Source: Salmonella enterica subsp. enterica serovar Choleraesuis (GTDB lineage: Bacteria > Pseudomonadota > Gammaproteobacteria > Enterobacterales > Enterobacteriaceae). Taken from it: a DNA stretch of 64,000 nt. The notes under the pieces were generated by a model. The model did not search any database. It was not told where the DNA came from and saw nothing but the letters and a program-made list of their open reading frames with translations. The stretch lies in the NCBI GenBank assembly GCA_022846635.1, contig AP025685.1, positions 2,108,001 to 2,172,000 on the forward strand. Reading direction: 5' to 3'. The translations under genes were made by a program, and so were the position numbers. This document shows, piece by piece, positions 36,280 to 46,776 of this stretch. The stretch's first letter is position 1. The number at the start of each line of letters is the position of its first letter.

Positions 36280-36636
36280 TTATGGCTTAACAACCTGAAT
36301 ATTTTGCAGTAGAGAAATTGCGCCCTGCTGTTCAAAGGAGAAATTAACCCGGTCGCCCACTTTCAATGCGCTAATGCTGGCGTCCTGCTGGATGAAGGTG
36401 AAACGCATGGTCATGGCTGGCCAGTTAACGGCAGGAATCGCTTCATGAGCAATAGTGATTTTTTTCTCTTTCAAATCTATGGCCTTAACCACACCACTGG
36501 CGTGAATGACCTGCTGCGGGGCTGCGGCTTTCTGTTCCGACATTGCGGCCATTGACATATTTTCCGCAGCCTGTACGCCGCTCATTGCGGCCGTAAACAG
36601 AACCGCAGAGAAAACTAATTTTGCTGAAATGCCCAT
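36280..36636 (-). CDS. cusF: Periplasmic copper/silver chaperone CusF
   Basis: A 118-residue protein with a Sec signal peptide (cleavage after VQA). The mature part is the CusF OB-fold: VVKAIDLKEKKITIAHEAIPA and VNWPAMTMRFTF. The four metal-site residues of E. coli CusF (His36, Trp44, Met47, Met49 of the mature protein) are all present in that motif. A Met-rich N-terminal stretch (ENMSMAAMSE) precedes it. It carries Cu(I) or Ag(I) to the CusCBA pump. It lies 38 bases after cusC in the operon. Confidence 0.94.
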   Translation of the reverse strand: MGISAKLVFSAVLFTAAMSGVQAAENMSMAAMSEQKAAAPQQVIHASGVVKAIDLKEKKITIAHEAIPAVNWPAMTMRFTFIQQDASISALKVGDRVNFSFEQQGAISLLQNIQVVKP

Positions 36637-36674
36637 AAAAATAACTCCTTATTCGATTAAATTTAAAACGTTAA

Positions 36675-38054
36675 TTATTCGGTCCAGCCGCCGCCGAGCG
36701 CGGTAAAAAGATTGGTCTCGTTGGTCTGACGCGCATATATCAGATCCAGAATCGTCTGCTGAGTGCTAAATAATGAACGCTCGGCATCGAGAATTTCGAT
36801 ATAGCTCACCGCGCCGCTGGCATATAAACCGCGCGCTCGCTGTAAGGTAATTTGCAGCGAGTTGAGATAACGGCGCTGGGCTGCAAGCTGATTGTTGATG
36901 CTGTCGCGCAGCGCCAGCGCATCCCGAACCTGTTTGAATGCGGTCTGGATTTTCTGTTCATAGCTGACTACCGACTGCTGCTGGCGCACTTCAGCCAGAG
37001 TCAGGTTCGCCGAGTTACGTCCGGCGTTAAAGATTGGTATGTCGATTTTTGGCGTGAAATTCCACAGGCCGCCAGCGGCATCAAACAGGCTGGAAAGTTC
37101 GCCGCTATTGCCAGAAGCTCCGCCCGTCAGGGTTATCGATGGGAAGAATGCGGCGCGTGCCGCCCCAATATTGGCATTCGCCGCTTTGAGGGAATCTTCT
37201 GCCGCCATAACGTCCGGACGCTGCAACAGAATTTGCGATGATAGGTTGGCGGGCAGCACTACCGGGCGCAGATCTTTGTCGGACTCGGCATCACCCTGCG
37301 GTGCGTTGTATACCCCCAGCACCAGTTGCAGCGCGTTGTTGGCCTGGGCCAGTTCGCCTTCACGTCTGGCGATATCAGCCTGGGTACTTTCAATAACGCC
37401 TTTAGCCTGCTCCAGAGCCAGCACATTTGTGCTGCCGGTAACCAGCTGGCGTTCGACAAAGGCGTATGACTGGCGATAATTTTGCAATGTCTGGCGCGCA
37501 ATTTTCAGCTGCTGCCAGGCCAGGCGCTGGTTGAAGTAGCTTTGGGCGACGCTGGCAACCAGCAAAATGTGGACATCGCGTTCAGCCTGCTGGCTGGAGA
37601 AGAAGTTTTGGCGATCGGCTTCGCTCAGATTTTTCAAACGGCCAAAGAAATCGAGATCGAAACTGGCATCAAGCCCCGCCGTATACTGTCTTTTAGTGAC
37701 ACTGTCACTCTCAAATCCGCCATTGTAACCGACTGAAGAACTTGCATTTAACTGCGGATAGCGATCGGCATCCGTAACCCGATACTGGGCCCGAGCCTCT
37801 TCTACCTTAAGCGCCGCCATGCGCAGGTCGCGGTTGTTCTGCAACGCCACGCCGATAAGGCGCTTTAAGTCGGGATCGGTAAAGAAGGTACGCCAGCCGG
37901 TATCCAGGTAACCACTGGCGGCCGGGACCAGGCCGTTGCCCAGTGAGAACTGCTGCGGCACCGGCAGCGCCGGGCGTTGATAGTCCGGAGCCAGCGAAAT
38001 ACAGCCGGTAAGCAACAGTACCGGGCAAATTAACAGTGGTTTTAATTTAAACAT
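36675..38054 (-). CDS. cusC: Outer-membrane channel CusC
   Basis: A 459-residue lipoprotein of the TolC-like RND outer-membrane factor family. The signal ends LLTGC with lipid-bearing Cys18. Two repeats of the efflux-channel domain follow ([23 protein letters not shown] and [18 protein letters not shown]). [26 protein letters not shown] is split by the family pattern as RPDVMAAE and [14 protein letters not shown]. It forms the outer-membrane exit of CusCBA. It is the first gene of cusCFBA and starts divergently from cusR across a palindromic CusR box. Confidence 0.94.
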   Translation of the reverse strand: MFKLKPLLICPVLLLTGCISLAPDYQRPALPVPQQFSLGNGLVPAASGYLDTGWRTFFTDPDLKRLIGVALQNNRDLRMAALKVEEARAQYRVTDADRYPQLNASSSVGYNGGFESDSVTKRQYTAGLDASFDLDFFGRLKNLSEADRQNFFSSQQAERDVHILLVASVAQSYFNQRLAWQQLKIARQTLQNYRQSYAFVERQLVTGSTNVLALEQAKGVIESTQADIARREGELAQANNALQLVLGVYNAPQGDAESDKDLRPVVLPANLSSQILLQRPDVMAAEDSLKAANANIGAARAAFFPSITLTGGASGNSGELSSLFDAAGGLWNFTPKIDIPIFNAGRNSANLTLAEVRQQQSVVSYEQKIQTAFKQVRDALALRDSINNQLAAQRRYLNSLQITLQRARGLYASGAVSYIEILDAERSLFSTQQTILDLIYARQTNETNLFTALGGGWTE

Positions 38055-38153
38055 GTTGCTTATCGTCCCTGCGAGGTGGAGAAAATATTCCGGGAATTAT
38101 CGGTTTACGGTGGCTACTTTAACTGCGGGACTCTGTTTGGCCGGTGACAGGTT

Positions 38154-38171
38154 AATGACAAAACTGTCATT
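38154..38171. promoter_or_regulatory. CusR box
   Basis: AATGACA (38154-38160), AAAC, TGTCATT (38165-38171) is a perfect 7-bp inverted repeat that matches the known CusR/PcoR box (AATGACA-N4-TGTCATT form). It lies between divergent cusC and cusR, 74 bases before the cusR ATG, where CusR~P would activate both operons. Confidence 0.88.
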
Positions 38172-38244
38172 TTCGCCTTCAGGCGTTGCTATCATATTGT
38201 GGCGCAATAGAATTAACGCCAGAACGCGCTACGCCGGAGTAATT

Positions 38245-38928
38245 ATGAAAATACTCATTGTTGAAGATGAGTTAAAAACGGGTGAATACCTGAGTAAAGG
38301 TCTGACTGAGGCGGGGTTTGTGGTCGATCGTGCCGATAATGGCCTGACCGGATATCACCTGGCGATGACAGCAGGATACGATCTGATTGTGCTCGATATT
38401 ATGCTGCCGGACGTTAACGGCTGGGATATTGTCCGCATGCTACGGGCAGCAAATAAAGGAATGCCTATTTTACTGCTGAGCGCGCTGGGCACCATTGAGC
38501 ATCGGGTCAAAGGACTGGAGCTGGGGGCCGATGACTATCTGGTGAAGCCCTTTGCCTTTGCCGAGCTGCTGGCTCGAGTCAGAACCCTGCTGCGCCGTGG
38601 CTCTTCGGTGATTACCGAAAGCCAGTTTCAGGTGGCTGATTTAAATCTCGACCTGATTTCCCGCCGGGTTAGTCGTGGAAATACGCGTATCACGCTGACC
38701 AGTAAAGAGTTTACCCTGCTGGAGTTTTTTATCCGCCACCAGGGCGAAGTGCTGCCGCGCTCGCTAATTGCTTCCCAGGTCTGGGACATGAATTTTGACA
38801 GCGATACCAATGCCATCGACGTGGCGGTAAAACGGCTGCGCGCCAAAATAGATAATGATTTTGAGCCCAGGCTGATTCAGACCGTGCGCGGCGTCGGCTA
38901 TGTGCTCGAGGTGCCGGATGAGAATTAA
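38245..38928 (+). CDS. cusR: Response regulator CusR
   Basis: The ATG at 38245 gives 227 residues, equal to E. coli CusR. The receiver domain (1-115) has the acidic pair EDE, the phosphorylation aspartate in [16 protein letters not shown] (Asp51), and [10 protein letters not shown] with the conserved lysine. An OmpR-type winged helix follows (from about 125; [45 protein letters not shown]). It activates cusCFBA in response to periplasmic copper or silver sensed by CusS. Its end overlaps the cusS start by 11 bases, so the two are translationally coupled. Confidence 0.95.
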   Translation: MKILIVEDELKTGEYLSKGLTEAGFVVDRADNGLTGYHLAMTAGYDLIVLDIMLPDVNGWDIVRMLRAANKGMPILLLSALGTIEHRVKGLELGADDYLVKPFAFAELLARVRTLLRRGSSVITESQFQVADLNLDLISRRVSRGNTRITLTSKEFTLLEFFIRHQGEVLPRSLIASQVWDMNFDSDTNAIDVAVKRLRAKIDNDFEPRLIQTVRGVGYVLEVPDEN

Positions 38929-40366
38929 CCGCCGCTGGCGACCGTTTTCGCTGGCGACCCGCCTCACGTTTTTTATCAGCCTGGCGACCATTACCGCGTT
39001 TTTAGCTTTTACCTGGATTATGCTGCACTCGGTAGAGAAACACTTTGCCGAGCAGGATATTAATGACCTGACCGAAATCAGCGTGGCGCTGGATAATATT
39101 TTGCTCAGGCCGAATATCTCCGAGTCGCAAAAAGCGGAGCAAATTCAGGACGTGCTGGCGAGCTATCGCAGCATCGCGGTGCTTATCCGTAACCAGGATG
39201 GCGATACGCTTTACCACAGCGCCAACGGGCCAGACCTGATGTCCGTGCTCCAGTCGCCCAGGATAGACAACTATCTGCACTCTGGTGAGGTCTTTGTCTG
39301 GCCGGCCGGAGGGCACACAGATAACCGACCTGACGGCATGAAGATGCACCATACCACCTATCGGATGATGGCTTCAGCAGTTAACAGTCAAAGTATTCCG
39401 CGCTATACCGTGCTGGTGGCGTTATCCATTAACTTCCATCTTCATTATCTTGATGAGCTTAAAAGTAATCTGATGCTGATTGCCGCGCTGATAAGCCTGG
39501 CAATCGTGTTGATTGTGCTAATGGCGGTGCGTAAAGGTCACCAGCCGTTGCGTAGCGTGAGCATGAAAATCCAGAACATCTCCTCTGAAAACCTGGATAT
39601 GCGCCTTGACCCTAATGCTGTGCCAATTGAGCTCAGGCAACTGGTTATCTCCTTTAACCATATGATTGAGCGAATTGAGGATGTATTTAACCGCCAGGCG
39701 AACTTCTCTGCCGATATTGCCCATGAGATCCGCACCCCGATTACTAACCTTGTAACTCAGACTGAGATTGTGCTTAGTAAGAAGCGCTCGGAAAAAGAGC
39801 TGGAAGATGTGCTGTACTCCAATCTTGAGGAGTATAACCGGATGGCCAAAATGGTGAGTGACATGCTATTCCTGGCTCAGGCTGATAATAATCAGCTGAT
39901 TCCCGAGCGGGTGCCGCTGGATTTACGGGCCGAAACCATCAAAGTTTTCGAGTTTTTTGAGGCCTGGGCTGAGGAACAAGGCGTTGGTCTGACCTTCAAA
40001 GGCGGTTCTTCCGTTATTGAGGGCGACCCGTTAATGATCCGTCGGGTTATCTATAACCTGCTGTCGAACGCAATTCGATACACCCCACGCGGCCAGTCGG
40101 TCACTATTCATGTTAACGATCGCGATGACAAAGCTGAGCTGATAGTTGAAAACCCCGGCTCGCCGATTCCCGCCGAACATTTGCCGCGTATTCTTGACCG
40201 TTTTTATCGCATCGATCCGTCGCGACAGCGTAAAGGCGAAGGCAGCGGTATTGGGCTGGCGATTGTTAAATCCATCGTGACCGCTCATCAGGGCAAAATA
40301 AGCGTTACTTCCGATACTGTCTCTACCCGCTTTACGGTTTTGCTCACCCGGCTGCGTCCGCGCTAA
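38918..40366 (+). CDS. cusS: Sensor histidine kinase CusS
   Basis: A 482-residue kinase with two membrane helices (about 15-35 and 185-205) around a periplasmic sensor domain. The cytoplasmic part has a HAMP linker, the H box [16 protein letters not shown] with the phosphorylated histidine, an N box [14 protein letters not shown], and the ATP-lid [13 protein letters not shown]. The periplasmic part contains His and Met residues able to bind Cu(I)/Ag(I), e.g. [12 protein letters not shown]. It phosphorylates CusR. Its start lies inside the cusR end. Confidence 0.94.
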   Translation: MRINRRWRPFSLATRLTFFISLATITAFLAFTWIMLHSVEKHFAEQDINDLTEISVALDNILLRPNISESQKAEQIQDVLASYRSIAVLIRNQDGDTLYHSANGPDLMSVLQSPRIDNYLHSGEVFVWPAGGHTDNRPDGMKMHHTTYRMMASAVNSQSIPRYTVLVALSINFHLHYLDELKSNLMLIAALISLAIVLIVLMAVRKGHQPLRSVSMKIQNISSENLDMRLDPNAVPIELRQLVISFNHMIERIEDVFNRQANFSADIAHEIRTPITNLVTQTEIVLSKKRSEKELEDVLYSNLEEYNRMAKMVSDMLFLAQADNNQLIPERVPLDLRAETIKVFEFFEAWAEEQGVGLTFKGGSSVIEGDPLMIRRVIYNLLSNAIRYTPRGQSVTIHVNDRDDKAELIVENPGSPIPAEHLPRILDRFYRIDPSRQRKGEGSGIGLAIVKSIVTAHQGKISVTSDTVSTRFTVLLTRLRPR

Positions 40367-40468
40367 ATCACCTGCGTTAATAGCGATGCTTATGCGGGGG
40401 AGCGAAATGAATTCGGAGGATGAGATAACAGCAGATTTACGAGAGTTGCCCAAAGAGTGACTAAAACT

Positions 40469-40498
40469 CCCGAACGCCAACCCAAATTGGCGTTCGGG
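40469..40498. terminator. Bidirectional terminator-like hairpin
   Basis: CCCGAACGCCAA (40469-40480) and TTGGCGTTCGGG (40487-40498) form a perfect 12-bp stem with a CCCAAA loop, between convergent cusS and the ProP-like gene. On minus, AGTTTTAG follows. Confidence 0.75.
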
Positions 40499-40507
40499 GA
40501 TAAGGTA

Positions 40508-41968
40508 TTAACCGTGAGCGGCAGCAATTTCCTGGCGTTTGGCCAGTTTTTCCACCAGGCGTTCGGCCTCTTCTTCGCTGGCTACGGCCGGAGCCGAGCC
40601 GTGCAGCGGTTTTCGGGCGGTTTCACGCATAAAGAACACGGTAACAACCCCAATTGCACCCGCTGCCATCAGATACCAGGCAGGGATCATCAGGTTACCG
40701 GTTTTCTCAACCAGCCAGCTGGTAATAAGCGGCGTAGTGCCACCAAACAGCGATACCGAGAGGTTAAAACCAATGGCCAGCGCGCTGTAACGCACATCGG
40801 TAGCAAACAGTGCCGGCAGCGCCGATGGCATAGTGCCGCTAAAGCAGGTATGCAGAGCGCCCAGAATAACCAGCCCGGCAAATACCGCCAGCAGTGAGCC
40901 GGTACCAATCAGCCACATAGCTGGGATCGCCAGTACAATCAGCCCCACCGCACCGAACATAATCACCGGACGACGGCCCAGGCGGTCATTCCAGTAACCC
41001 CATGCCAGGGTCAGTGGCATCATGATGATCATCACCACCATAATAAGCATCAGCCCGCTCAGCTCACTCATACCCAACACCCCGGTCAGATAGCTCGGCA
41101 TGTATGAAGTCAGCATGTAGTTGGAAACATTAAACAGCAGCACCAGGCCGATACATTTAAACATCTGCACCCGATATTTGGTGAGCATTTCCCAAACGCC
41201 AGGCTGCGGTTTGCTGTGCTCCAGCGCTTCCTGTTTTTCCATGTGTTTCTGGAATGCCGGAGTTTCTTCGAGTTTGAGACGGATATAGAGGCCAAATAGC
41301 CCCAACGGCCCGGCAACGAAGAACGGGATGCGCCAGCCCCACGACAGCAGCTGCTGCTCGGTGAGCACCGCGGTCATGCCGGTAACTAAAATTGCCCCCA
41401 GCAGATAACCGGCCAGCGTGCCGAACTCCAGCCAGCTGCCCATAAAGCCGCGGCGTTTATCGGTGGAATACTCAGCAATAAATGTTGCCGCCCCACCGTA
41501 TTCGCCGCCGGTAGAGAAGCCCTGCACCAGACGGGCCAGTAACAGCAGCATCGGCGCGGCGATGCCAATCTGGTTATATCCGGGAATTAAACCAATACAG
41601 AAGGTGCCGATGGCCATCATTATCATGGTGAAGGCTAGCACTTTCTGGCGGCCAATTTTGTCACCCAGCGGACCAAAAACCAGGCCGCCCAGCGGACGCA
41701 CCAGGAATGCCGCAGCAAATGCACCAAAGGTGGCAATAAGCTGAACCGCCGGACTTCCGCCCGGGAAGAAGACTTTACCGATGGTTACGGCTAAGAAGCT
41801 ATAAACCCCGAAATCGAACCACTCCATCGCATTACCGAGAGCCGCTGCGCCTACGGCGCGCTTCAGCATCTGATGGTCCACGATGGTGATGTCATCAACG
41901 GTCAGCGCCTTTTTAGGACGCTTACGCCAAAAGGCGGGAATGTGTGTAGTAACGTTTTGATTTTTCAT
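40508..41968 (-). CDS. MHS-family (ProP-like) proton symporter
   Basis: A 486-residue twelve-helix MFS protein. It resembles E. coli ProP (osmolyte:H+ symporter) throughout: GNAMEWFDFGVYSFLAVTIGKVFFP in helix 1, RPLGGLVFGPLGDKIGRQKVL in the loop 2-3, GFSTGGEYGGAATFIAEYS and RRGFMGSWLEFG, then LEETPAF before the central loop. It may import proline, betaine or a related zwitterion or organic acid. It lacks the long C-terminal coiled coil that tunes ProP osmosensing, ending shortly after LVEKLAKRQE, so it may be a ProP paralogue with different control. AAGGAT precedes the ATG. Confidence 0.82.
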   Translation of the reverse strand: MKNQNVTTHIPAFWRKRPKKALTVDDITIVDHQMLKRAVGAAALGNAMEWFDFGVYSFLAVTIGKVFFPGGSPAVQLIATFGAFAAAFLVRPLGGLVFGPLGDKIGRQKVLAFTMIMMAIGTFCIGLIPGYNQIGIAAPMLLLLARLVQGFSTGGEYGGAATFIAEYSTDKRRGFMGSWLEFGTLAGYLLGAILVTGMTAVLTEQQLLSWGWRIPFFVAGPLGLFGLYIRLKLEETPAFQKHMEKQEALEHSKPQPGVWEMLTKYRVQMFKCIGLVLLFNVSNYMLTSYMPSYLTGVLGMSELSGLMLIMVVMIIMMPLTLAWGYWNDRLGRRPVIMFGAVGLIVLAIPAMWLIGTGSLLAVFAGLVILGALHTCFSGTMPSALPALFATDVRYSALAIGFNLSVSLFGGTTPLITSWLVEKTGNLMIPAWYLMAAGAIGVVTVFFMRETARKPLHGSAPAVASEEEAERLVEKLAKRQEIAAAHG

Positions 41969-42378
41969 GATTATCCTTCAGATAAATCAAAGATTTATCC
42001 TAACGGCATCATAGCTTTCCTGGCCTTTTTTCAAACGGCGGTTTATCCGCTCAGGGTATGAAAGCTATAACGCAGTGGTTGCTGGAATGAAGAAAATTTC
42101 CTCGACTAAAAGTTCGCCGACAAGGCTTTACATAACTTTAATTTATATGAAAAAAGACCGACGATCAACGTCGCATTTATATCTCATTGATTTATAAGGA
42201 TCAGATTAACTATCAATCAATTCCTTTATTTTCCAGTCATTAGTAAAACTTCTGGCTGTTGCGCTGGTGTATTTTGTCGGTTGCCAGAGCATCTCATCCG
42301 GGATGCAAGAAAATGCCTATACATGCTGTAAATAGAGGCAATAAAAAGAGAACGCCGCCAGAAGTGAAACAACATCAA

Positions 42379-42409
42379 CGCCAATAAGTGACAGTGTCAC
42401 ATATTGGCG
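42379..42409. promoter_or_regulatory. 31-bp near-perfect palindrome
   Basis: The arms 42379-42393 and 42395-42409 are complementary at 14 of 15 positions around one central base; the core is GTGACAGTGTCAC. CTATGTTTTTG follows on plus. It lies in a gene-free 600-base gap between the ProP-like gene and a LysR gene. It could be an operator or a terminator of an unseen small transcript. Confidence 0.5.
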
Positions 42410-42555
42410 CTATGTTTTTGTTAGCTAAAGGGCTAATGCCCTACCCGCACGCAGATTACTGCTTACTACTGACAGTTTTTCATCGTGCTTAAAGAAGGCG
42501 AAGCGCTAAAATAACTTTATATTGATGAGATGAATTCATTAGCCTGGAGCTTTAA

Positions 42556-43482
<927 letters not shown>

Positions 43483-43598
43483 TTGGGTTATGAAGTCGGT
43501 AAATGCTAAGTCAACAGAGTATTTCTTATTACCAACCAACATATCCTGAATTTTAGAATCCATCCCCTATGGTTTGGCCTAAATAGGGGGCTGACACT

Positions 43599-43623
43599 CA
43601 GTGGAACGAAAACTCACGTTAAG
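43599..43623. other. Short segment like the ColE1-plasmid backbone downstream of ori
   Basis: The 25 bases starting CAGTGGAACGAAAACTC and ending ACGTTAAG match, from memory, a segment next to the origin in ColE1-type plasmids. The flanking bases diverge quickly on the right. It lies in a gene-free 400-base gap before the metallohydrolase gene and may be a scar of a mobile element. Confidence 0.4.
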
Positions 43624-43892
43624 CAATATTTTCTTCCTCTGACGCCTCTTTTAATGGTCGCCGATGCAGTACTGCCAGTGTGAAGGAATAATGTTCGAGC
43701 ATAATGATATGCCCGTGGCATAGCAATATCCTCACCATTCTGCGTTTCGTCCTGACTCCAAAGATGAGCAAAAGCTGCCTGTATATAAATCTAGTTCCCC
43801 CCTGGGAATGGAGTATTATTGACTGTGCCTCACATGCCTCACAGCGTTATCGCAGCCTTGCGGTGACGAATTACTTCAGGGAAAGAGCGAAC

Positions 43893-44693
43893 ATGTCCAT
43901 AACCATCAGCGTCCTGCTGGAAAACCGACTTAAGGCCGGATCTAAAAATTTGCTGCGTGCTAAAGCCGGACTTAGTCTGTTGATCCAGGATGAAAATGAT
44001 TCAATTCTGTTTGATACCGGCCCTGATGATAGCTTCATGCATAATGCAGGTTTAATGGGAGTCGATTTGACAAACCTTACCGCGGCTGTACTTTCCCATG
44101 GTCATTATGACCATTGTGGCGGTGTTCCGTGGATACCTGACACATGTCGGATAATATGCCATCCAATGGTGGCGAATGAGCGCTACTCGGCAGTAAGGCT
44201 TCCAGGCTATACCGCCAGAATTAAAAAATTGTCGATACATAATAATTTTTCACGCTTTCGCATGGAGTACAGCAGTACCCCACTACATATCGGGGAACGT
44301 TTTATGTGGTCAGGAGAGATCCCAGTAGCCAAACCGCGTGCTTACGGTGTAATCGGTCATAAGAATACGAAAACGGATTATGTAAAAGATGAGGGGGTTT
44401 TAATTTATAAATCCGACTTTGGGCTGATCATTTTTATCGGTTGTGGTCATCGTGGGTTGATTGATATCGTACGCCACTGCCAAAATATAACCGGGATAAA
44501 TCATATTCATGCCATTTTCGGTGGTTTTCATCTGCGCTGTGCATCACCCCTAAGGCTCTGGAAGGTTAGGCAGTTTCTACACCTTCACAAACCAGATAAA
44601 ATAATGGGTTGTCATTGTACTGGAAAATGGGGCCTCTTGTGGTTACCGGAAGCAGTCTCTCCGGCAACAGGTGATGTTTATGTTCTTGGGTAA
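43893..44693 (+). CDS. Metallo-beta-lactamase-fold hydrolase
   Basis: The ATG at 43893 (MSITISVLLENRL) gives 266 residues and is preferred to the open frame from 43704, which adds unconserved sequence. The zinc motif SHGHYDHCGG (HxHxDH) follows LTAAVL, and further ligands are likely in GCGHRG and FGGFHL. The pattern fits the subgroup related to archaeal dihydropterin-ribosylaminobenzene phosphate synthases, also found in bacteria with unknown substrates. No signal peptide is present. A small membrane protein gene follows on the opposite strand. Codon use is more AT-rich than nearby operons. Confidence 0.8.
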   Translation: MSITISVLLENRLKAGSKNLLRAKAGLSLLIQDENDSILFDTGPDDSFMHNAGLMGVDLTNLTAAVLSHGHYDHCGGVPWIPDTCRIICHPMVANERYSAVRLPGYTARIKKLSIHNNFSRFRMEYSSTPLHIGERFMWSGEIPVAKPRAYGVIGHKNTKTDYVKDEGVLIYKSDFGLIIFIGCGHRGLIDIVRHCQNITGINHIHAIFGGFHLRCASPLRLWKVRQFLHLHKPDKIMGCHCTGKWGLLWLPEAVSPATGDVYVLG

Positions 44694-44696
44694 GGT

Positions 44697-44882
44697 TTAA
44701 ATAAACAGAGCTACTATCACGGCACAGCCACTGAGCAGTACCTGGATGCCGACAATTTTCATCAGCATGCGTCCCTTGATTATAAAATACGCGGATGTGA
44801 TAAAGAACACCGTAGTGACTATAACTGGCATCAAACCATTAGCAATTATTTTCACTATGCTGGGATTTACTGTTCCGAGCAC
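44697..44882 (-). CDS. Possible small membrane protein
   Basis: A 61-codon frame with a GTG start and two hydrophobic helices (VIVTTVFFITSAYFII and IVGIQVLLSGCAVIVALFI) joined by a short basic loop GRMLMK. No clear ribosome site precedes the GTG. No family is recognised. It ends three bases from the end of the convergent metallohydrolase gene. It may be a real small gene or a chance hydrophobic frame in AT-rich DNA. Bases 44883-45150 show nothing else. Confidence 0.35.
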   Translation of the reverse strand: MLGTVNPSIVKIIANGLMPVIVTTVFFITSAYFIIKGRMLMKIVGIQVLLSGCAVIVALFI

Positions 44883-45150
44883 GGTACAGATTAGAATGTT
44901 GCTTCATTCTTCTGTCCCTGAATTTATGATGGTTATTTGCGCATCATACACTGTGTGCAACTTAACCAAAAATATCCAATGAGCCGTAATATTCAGTAAA
45001 ATATTCGAGCGCTGAATATACCTGGATTTTAGAAATTAACGAGTTGCATAATACAACGGTTAAATATCGAAATACCATGTCAGCTTCTGGGTAGGGTAAA
45101 AGCTGCAGGTAGTAATTAAAGCATCTACTTGTATATCCCCCCAGGAACAA

Positions 45151-45187
45151 GACAACAATTCCGCCTCTGCCAGGCGGAATTATTGTC
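45151..45187. terminator. Terminator after the alcohol dehydrogenase gene
   Basis: A 16-bp stem (arms 45151-45166 and 45172-45187, one mismatch) with a CTGCC loop. TTGTTCC follows on minus. It would end the minus-strand redox operon. Confidence 0.75.
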
Positions 45188-45199
45188 TAAATCCAGTCA

Positions 45200-46255
45200 T
45201 TATCCGTGAAGCGTTTTGATATCGATAACGAAGCGGTATTTTACGTCGCTTTTTAGCATCCGCTCATAGGCCGCGTTAATCTCATCCATACGGATGGTTT
45301 CAATATCAGAGGTGATGCCGTGTTTACCGCAAAAATCGAGCATTTCCTGAGTCTCTGCAATGCCGCCGATGCAGGAACCTGCCACACTGCGTCTCCCTAA
45401 AAGTAAAGGCACCGTATTTAGCATCGGGTCGATGTCGCCCAGTAAACCAACAAACACCAGGGTACCATCCAGATTGAGCGTCGGGATGTATGGGTTGATA
45501 TCGTGGGCATAAGGCACGGTGTCGATAATCAGATCAAACTCGCCTTTAACCTGCTCCATCTGGCGGCTATCGGTTGAGATAACTACATTATCTGCACCTA
45601 AACGCCGGGCATCAGCCTCTTTCCCCGGAGAGCGGGTAAAAAGCGTAACTTCCGCGCCCAGCGCATGCGCAAGTTTCAGCGCCATATGCCCAAGGCCACC
45701 CAGCCCGACCACCGCGACTTTGCTCCCGGCTTTAACATTCCAATGTTTTAGCGGTGACCAGGTGGTAATCCCTGCACACAGCAGCGGCGCTGCTCCGGCC
45801 ATATCCAGGTTATCGGGAATGCTTAATACAAAGTCCTGAGTACAGGTGATGGACTGAGAGTAACCGCCGTAAGTCGGCATATGATCGTGTGGATCGATGC
45901 TGTTATAGGTTTGAGTATTTCCCTGCTCACAATATTGTTCCAGCCCCGCTTCACAAGGCGCGCAGTGACGGCAGGAGTCAACCATACAGCCCACGCCAAC
46001 CCGGTCGCCGGGTTTAAACTTCGTGACCTGCGAGCCTACCGAACTAACCACGCCGATAACTTCATGCCCCGGAACCAGCGGATACTGACTAAAACCCCAG
46101 TCATTGCGTGCCTGGTGCAAGTCGGAATGGCAGACGCCGCAGTACAGTACATCGATAACGACATCGTCCGGGCGCATATCCCGGCGTTCAAAGTTATAAG
46201 GTGCCAGCGGCGCGGTGGCGGACTGGGCGGCATAGCCGAGTATTTTTACTGTCAT
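45200..46255 (-). CDS. Zinc-dependent alcohol dehydrogenase/aldehyde reductase, YahK-like
   Basis: A 351-residue medium-chain dehydrogenase of the cinnamyl-alcohol dehydrogenase group. It closely resembles E. coli YahK: catalytic zinc ligands in CGVCHSDLH and PGHEVIG, structural zinc cysteines in CRHCAPCEAGLEQYC, LLCAGITTWSPLKHW, the Rossmann motif GLGGLGHMALKLA, and SCIGGIAETQEMLDFCGKHG. It should reduce aldehydes with NADPH. GGAGTGGAG precedes the ATG. It is third in a minus-strand operon after the cupin gene (42-base gap), and a terminator follows. Confidence 0.9.
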   Translation of the reverse strand: MTVKILGYAAQSATAPLAPYNFERRDMRPDDVVIDVLYCGVCHSDLHQARNDWGFSQYPLVPGHEVIGVVSSVGSQVTKFKPGDRVGVGCMVDSCRHCAPCEAGLEQYCEQGNTQTYNSIDPHDHMPTYGGYSQSITCTQDFVLSIPDNLDMAGAAPLLCAGITTWSPLKHWNVKAGSKVAVVGLGGLGHMALKLAHALGAEVTLFTRSPGKEADARRLGADNVVISTDSRQMEQVKGEFDLIIDTVPYAHDINPYIPTLNLDGTLVFVGLLGDIDPMLNTVPLLLGRRSVAGSCIGGIAETQEMLDFCGKHGITSDIETIRMDEINAAYERMLKSDVKYRFVIDIKTLHG

Positions 46256-46297
46256 AACTCCACTCCTGAAAATTGAGGTGAATAGTTCAGATTCCGT

Positions 46298-46768
46298 TTA
46301 CGCTCCGGAATACTGCTCATCGCTGACATGCTCCAGCCATTCGACCACGCTGCCGTTCTGCGCTTCGCTAATAGCAATGTGGCTCATTGCGGTTTGCGCG
46401 GTAGCACCGTGCCAGTGTTTGACGCCTTCCGGGATCCAGATAATGTCACCGGCATTCATTTCCCGAGCCGGATGGCCCCACTCCTGAACCCAGCCCTTGC
46501 CCTGAGTTACTATCAGGGTCTGGCCCAGCGGATGGGTATGCCACGCGGTGCGCGCGCCTGGCTCAAAGGTAACGGTCGCGCCACCGACGGTAGCCGGTTT
46601 GCTGGCCTGGAACGGCGCATCAATACGTACTTTGCCGGTGAACCATGATTCAGGGCCGACAACGGAAGGTTTCGAACCATTCGGTGTTAATTGAATTTTT
46701 TCCTCAGCGGCGACACCAGCTGCGGCCATGGAAGAGATAACTAAGCTCATTGTGGCTAGTAAGTTCAT
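46298..46768 (-). CDS. Secreted cupin-domain protein
   Basis: The ATG at 46768 has GAGG five bases upstream; a TTG four codons earlier is less likely. The 156-residue product begins with a Sec signal peptide ([21 protein letters not shown]). The single cupin barrel has the metal-binding motifs [12 protein letters not shown] and [11 protein letters not shown], so it likely binds a metal ion in the periplasm. The function is unknown; relatives are annotated as cupins near carboxymuconolactone decarboxylase-like genes. It is translationally close to the gene before it (8-base gap). Confidence 0.85.
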   Translation of the reverse strand: MNLLATMSLVISSMAAAGVAAEEKIQLTPNGSKPSVVGPESWFTGKVRIDAPFQASKPATVGGATVTFEPGARTAWHTHPLGQTLIVTQGKGWVQEWGHPAREMNAGDIIWIPEGVKHWHGATAQTAMSHIAISEAQNGSVVEWLEHVSDEQYSGA

Positions 46769-46776
46769 TGAATACC

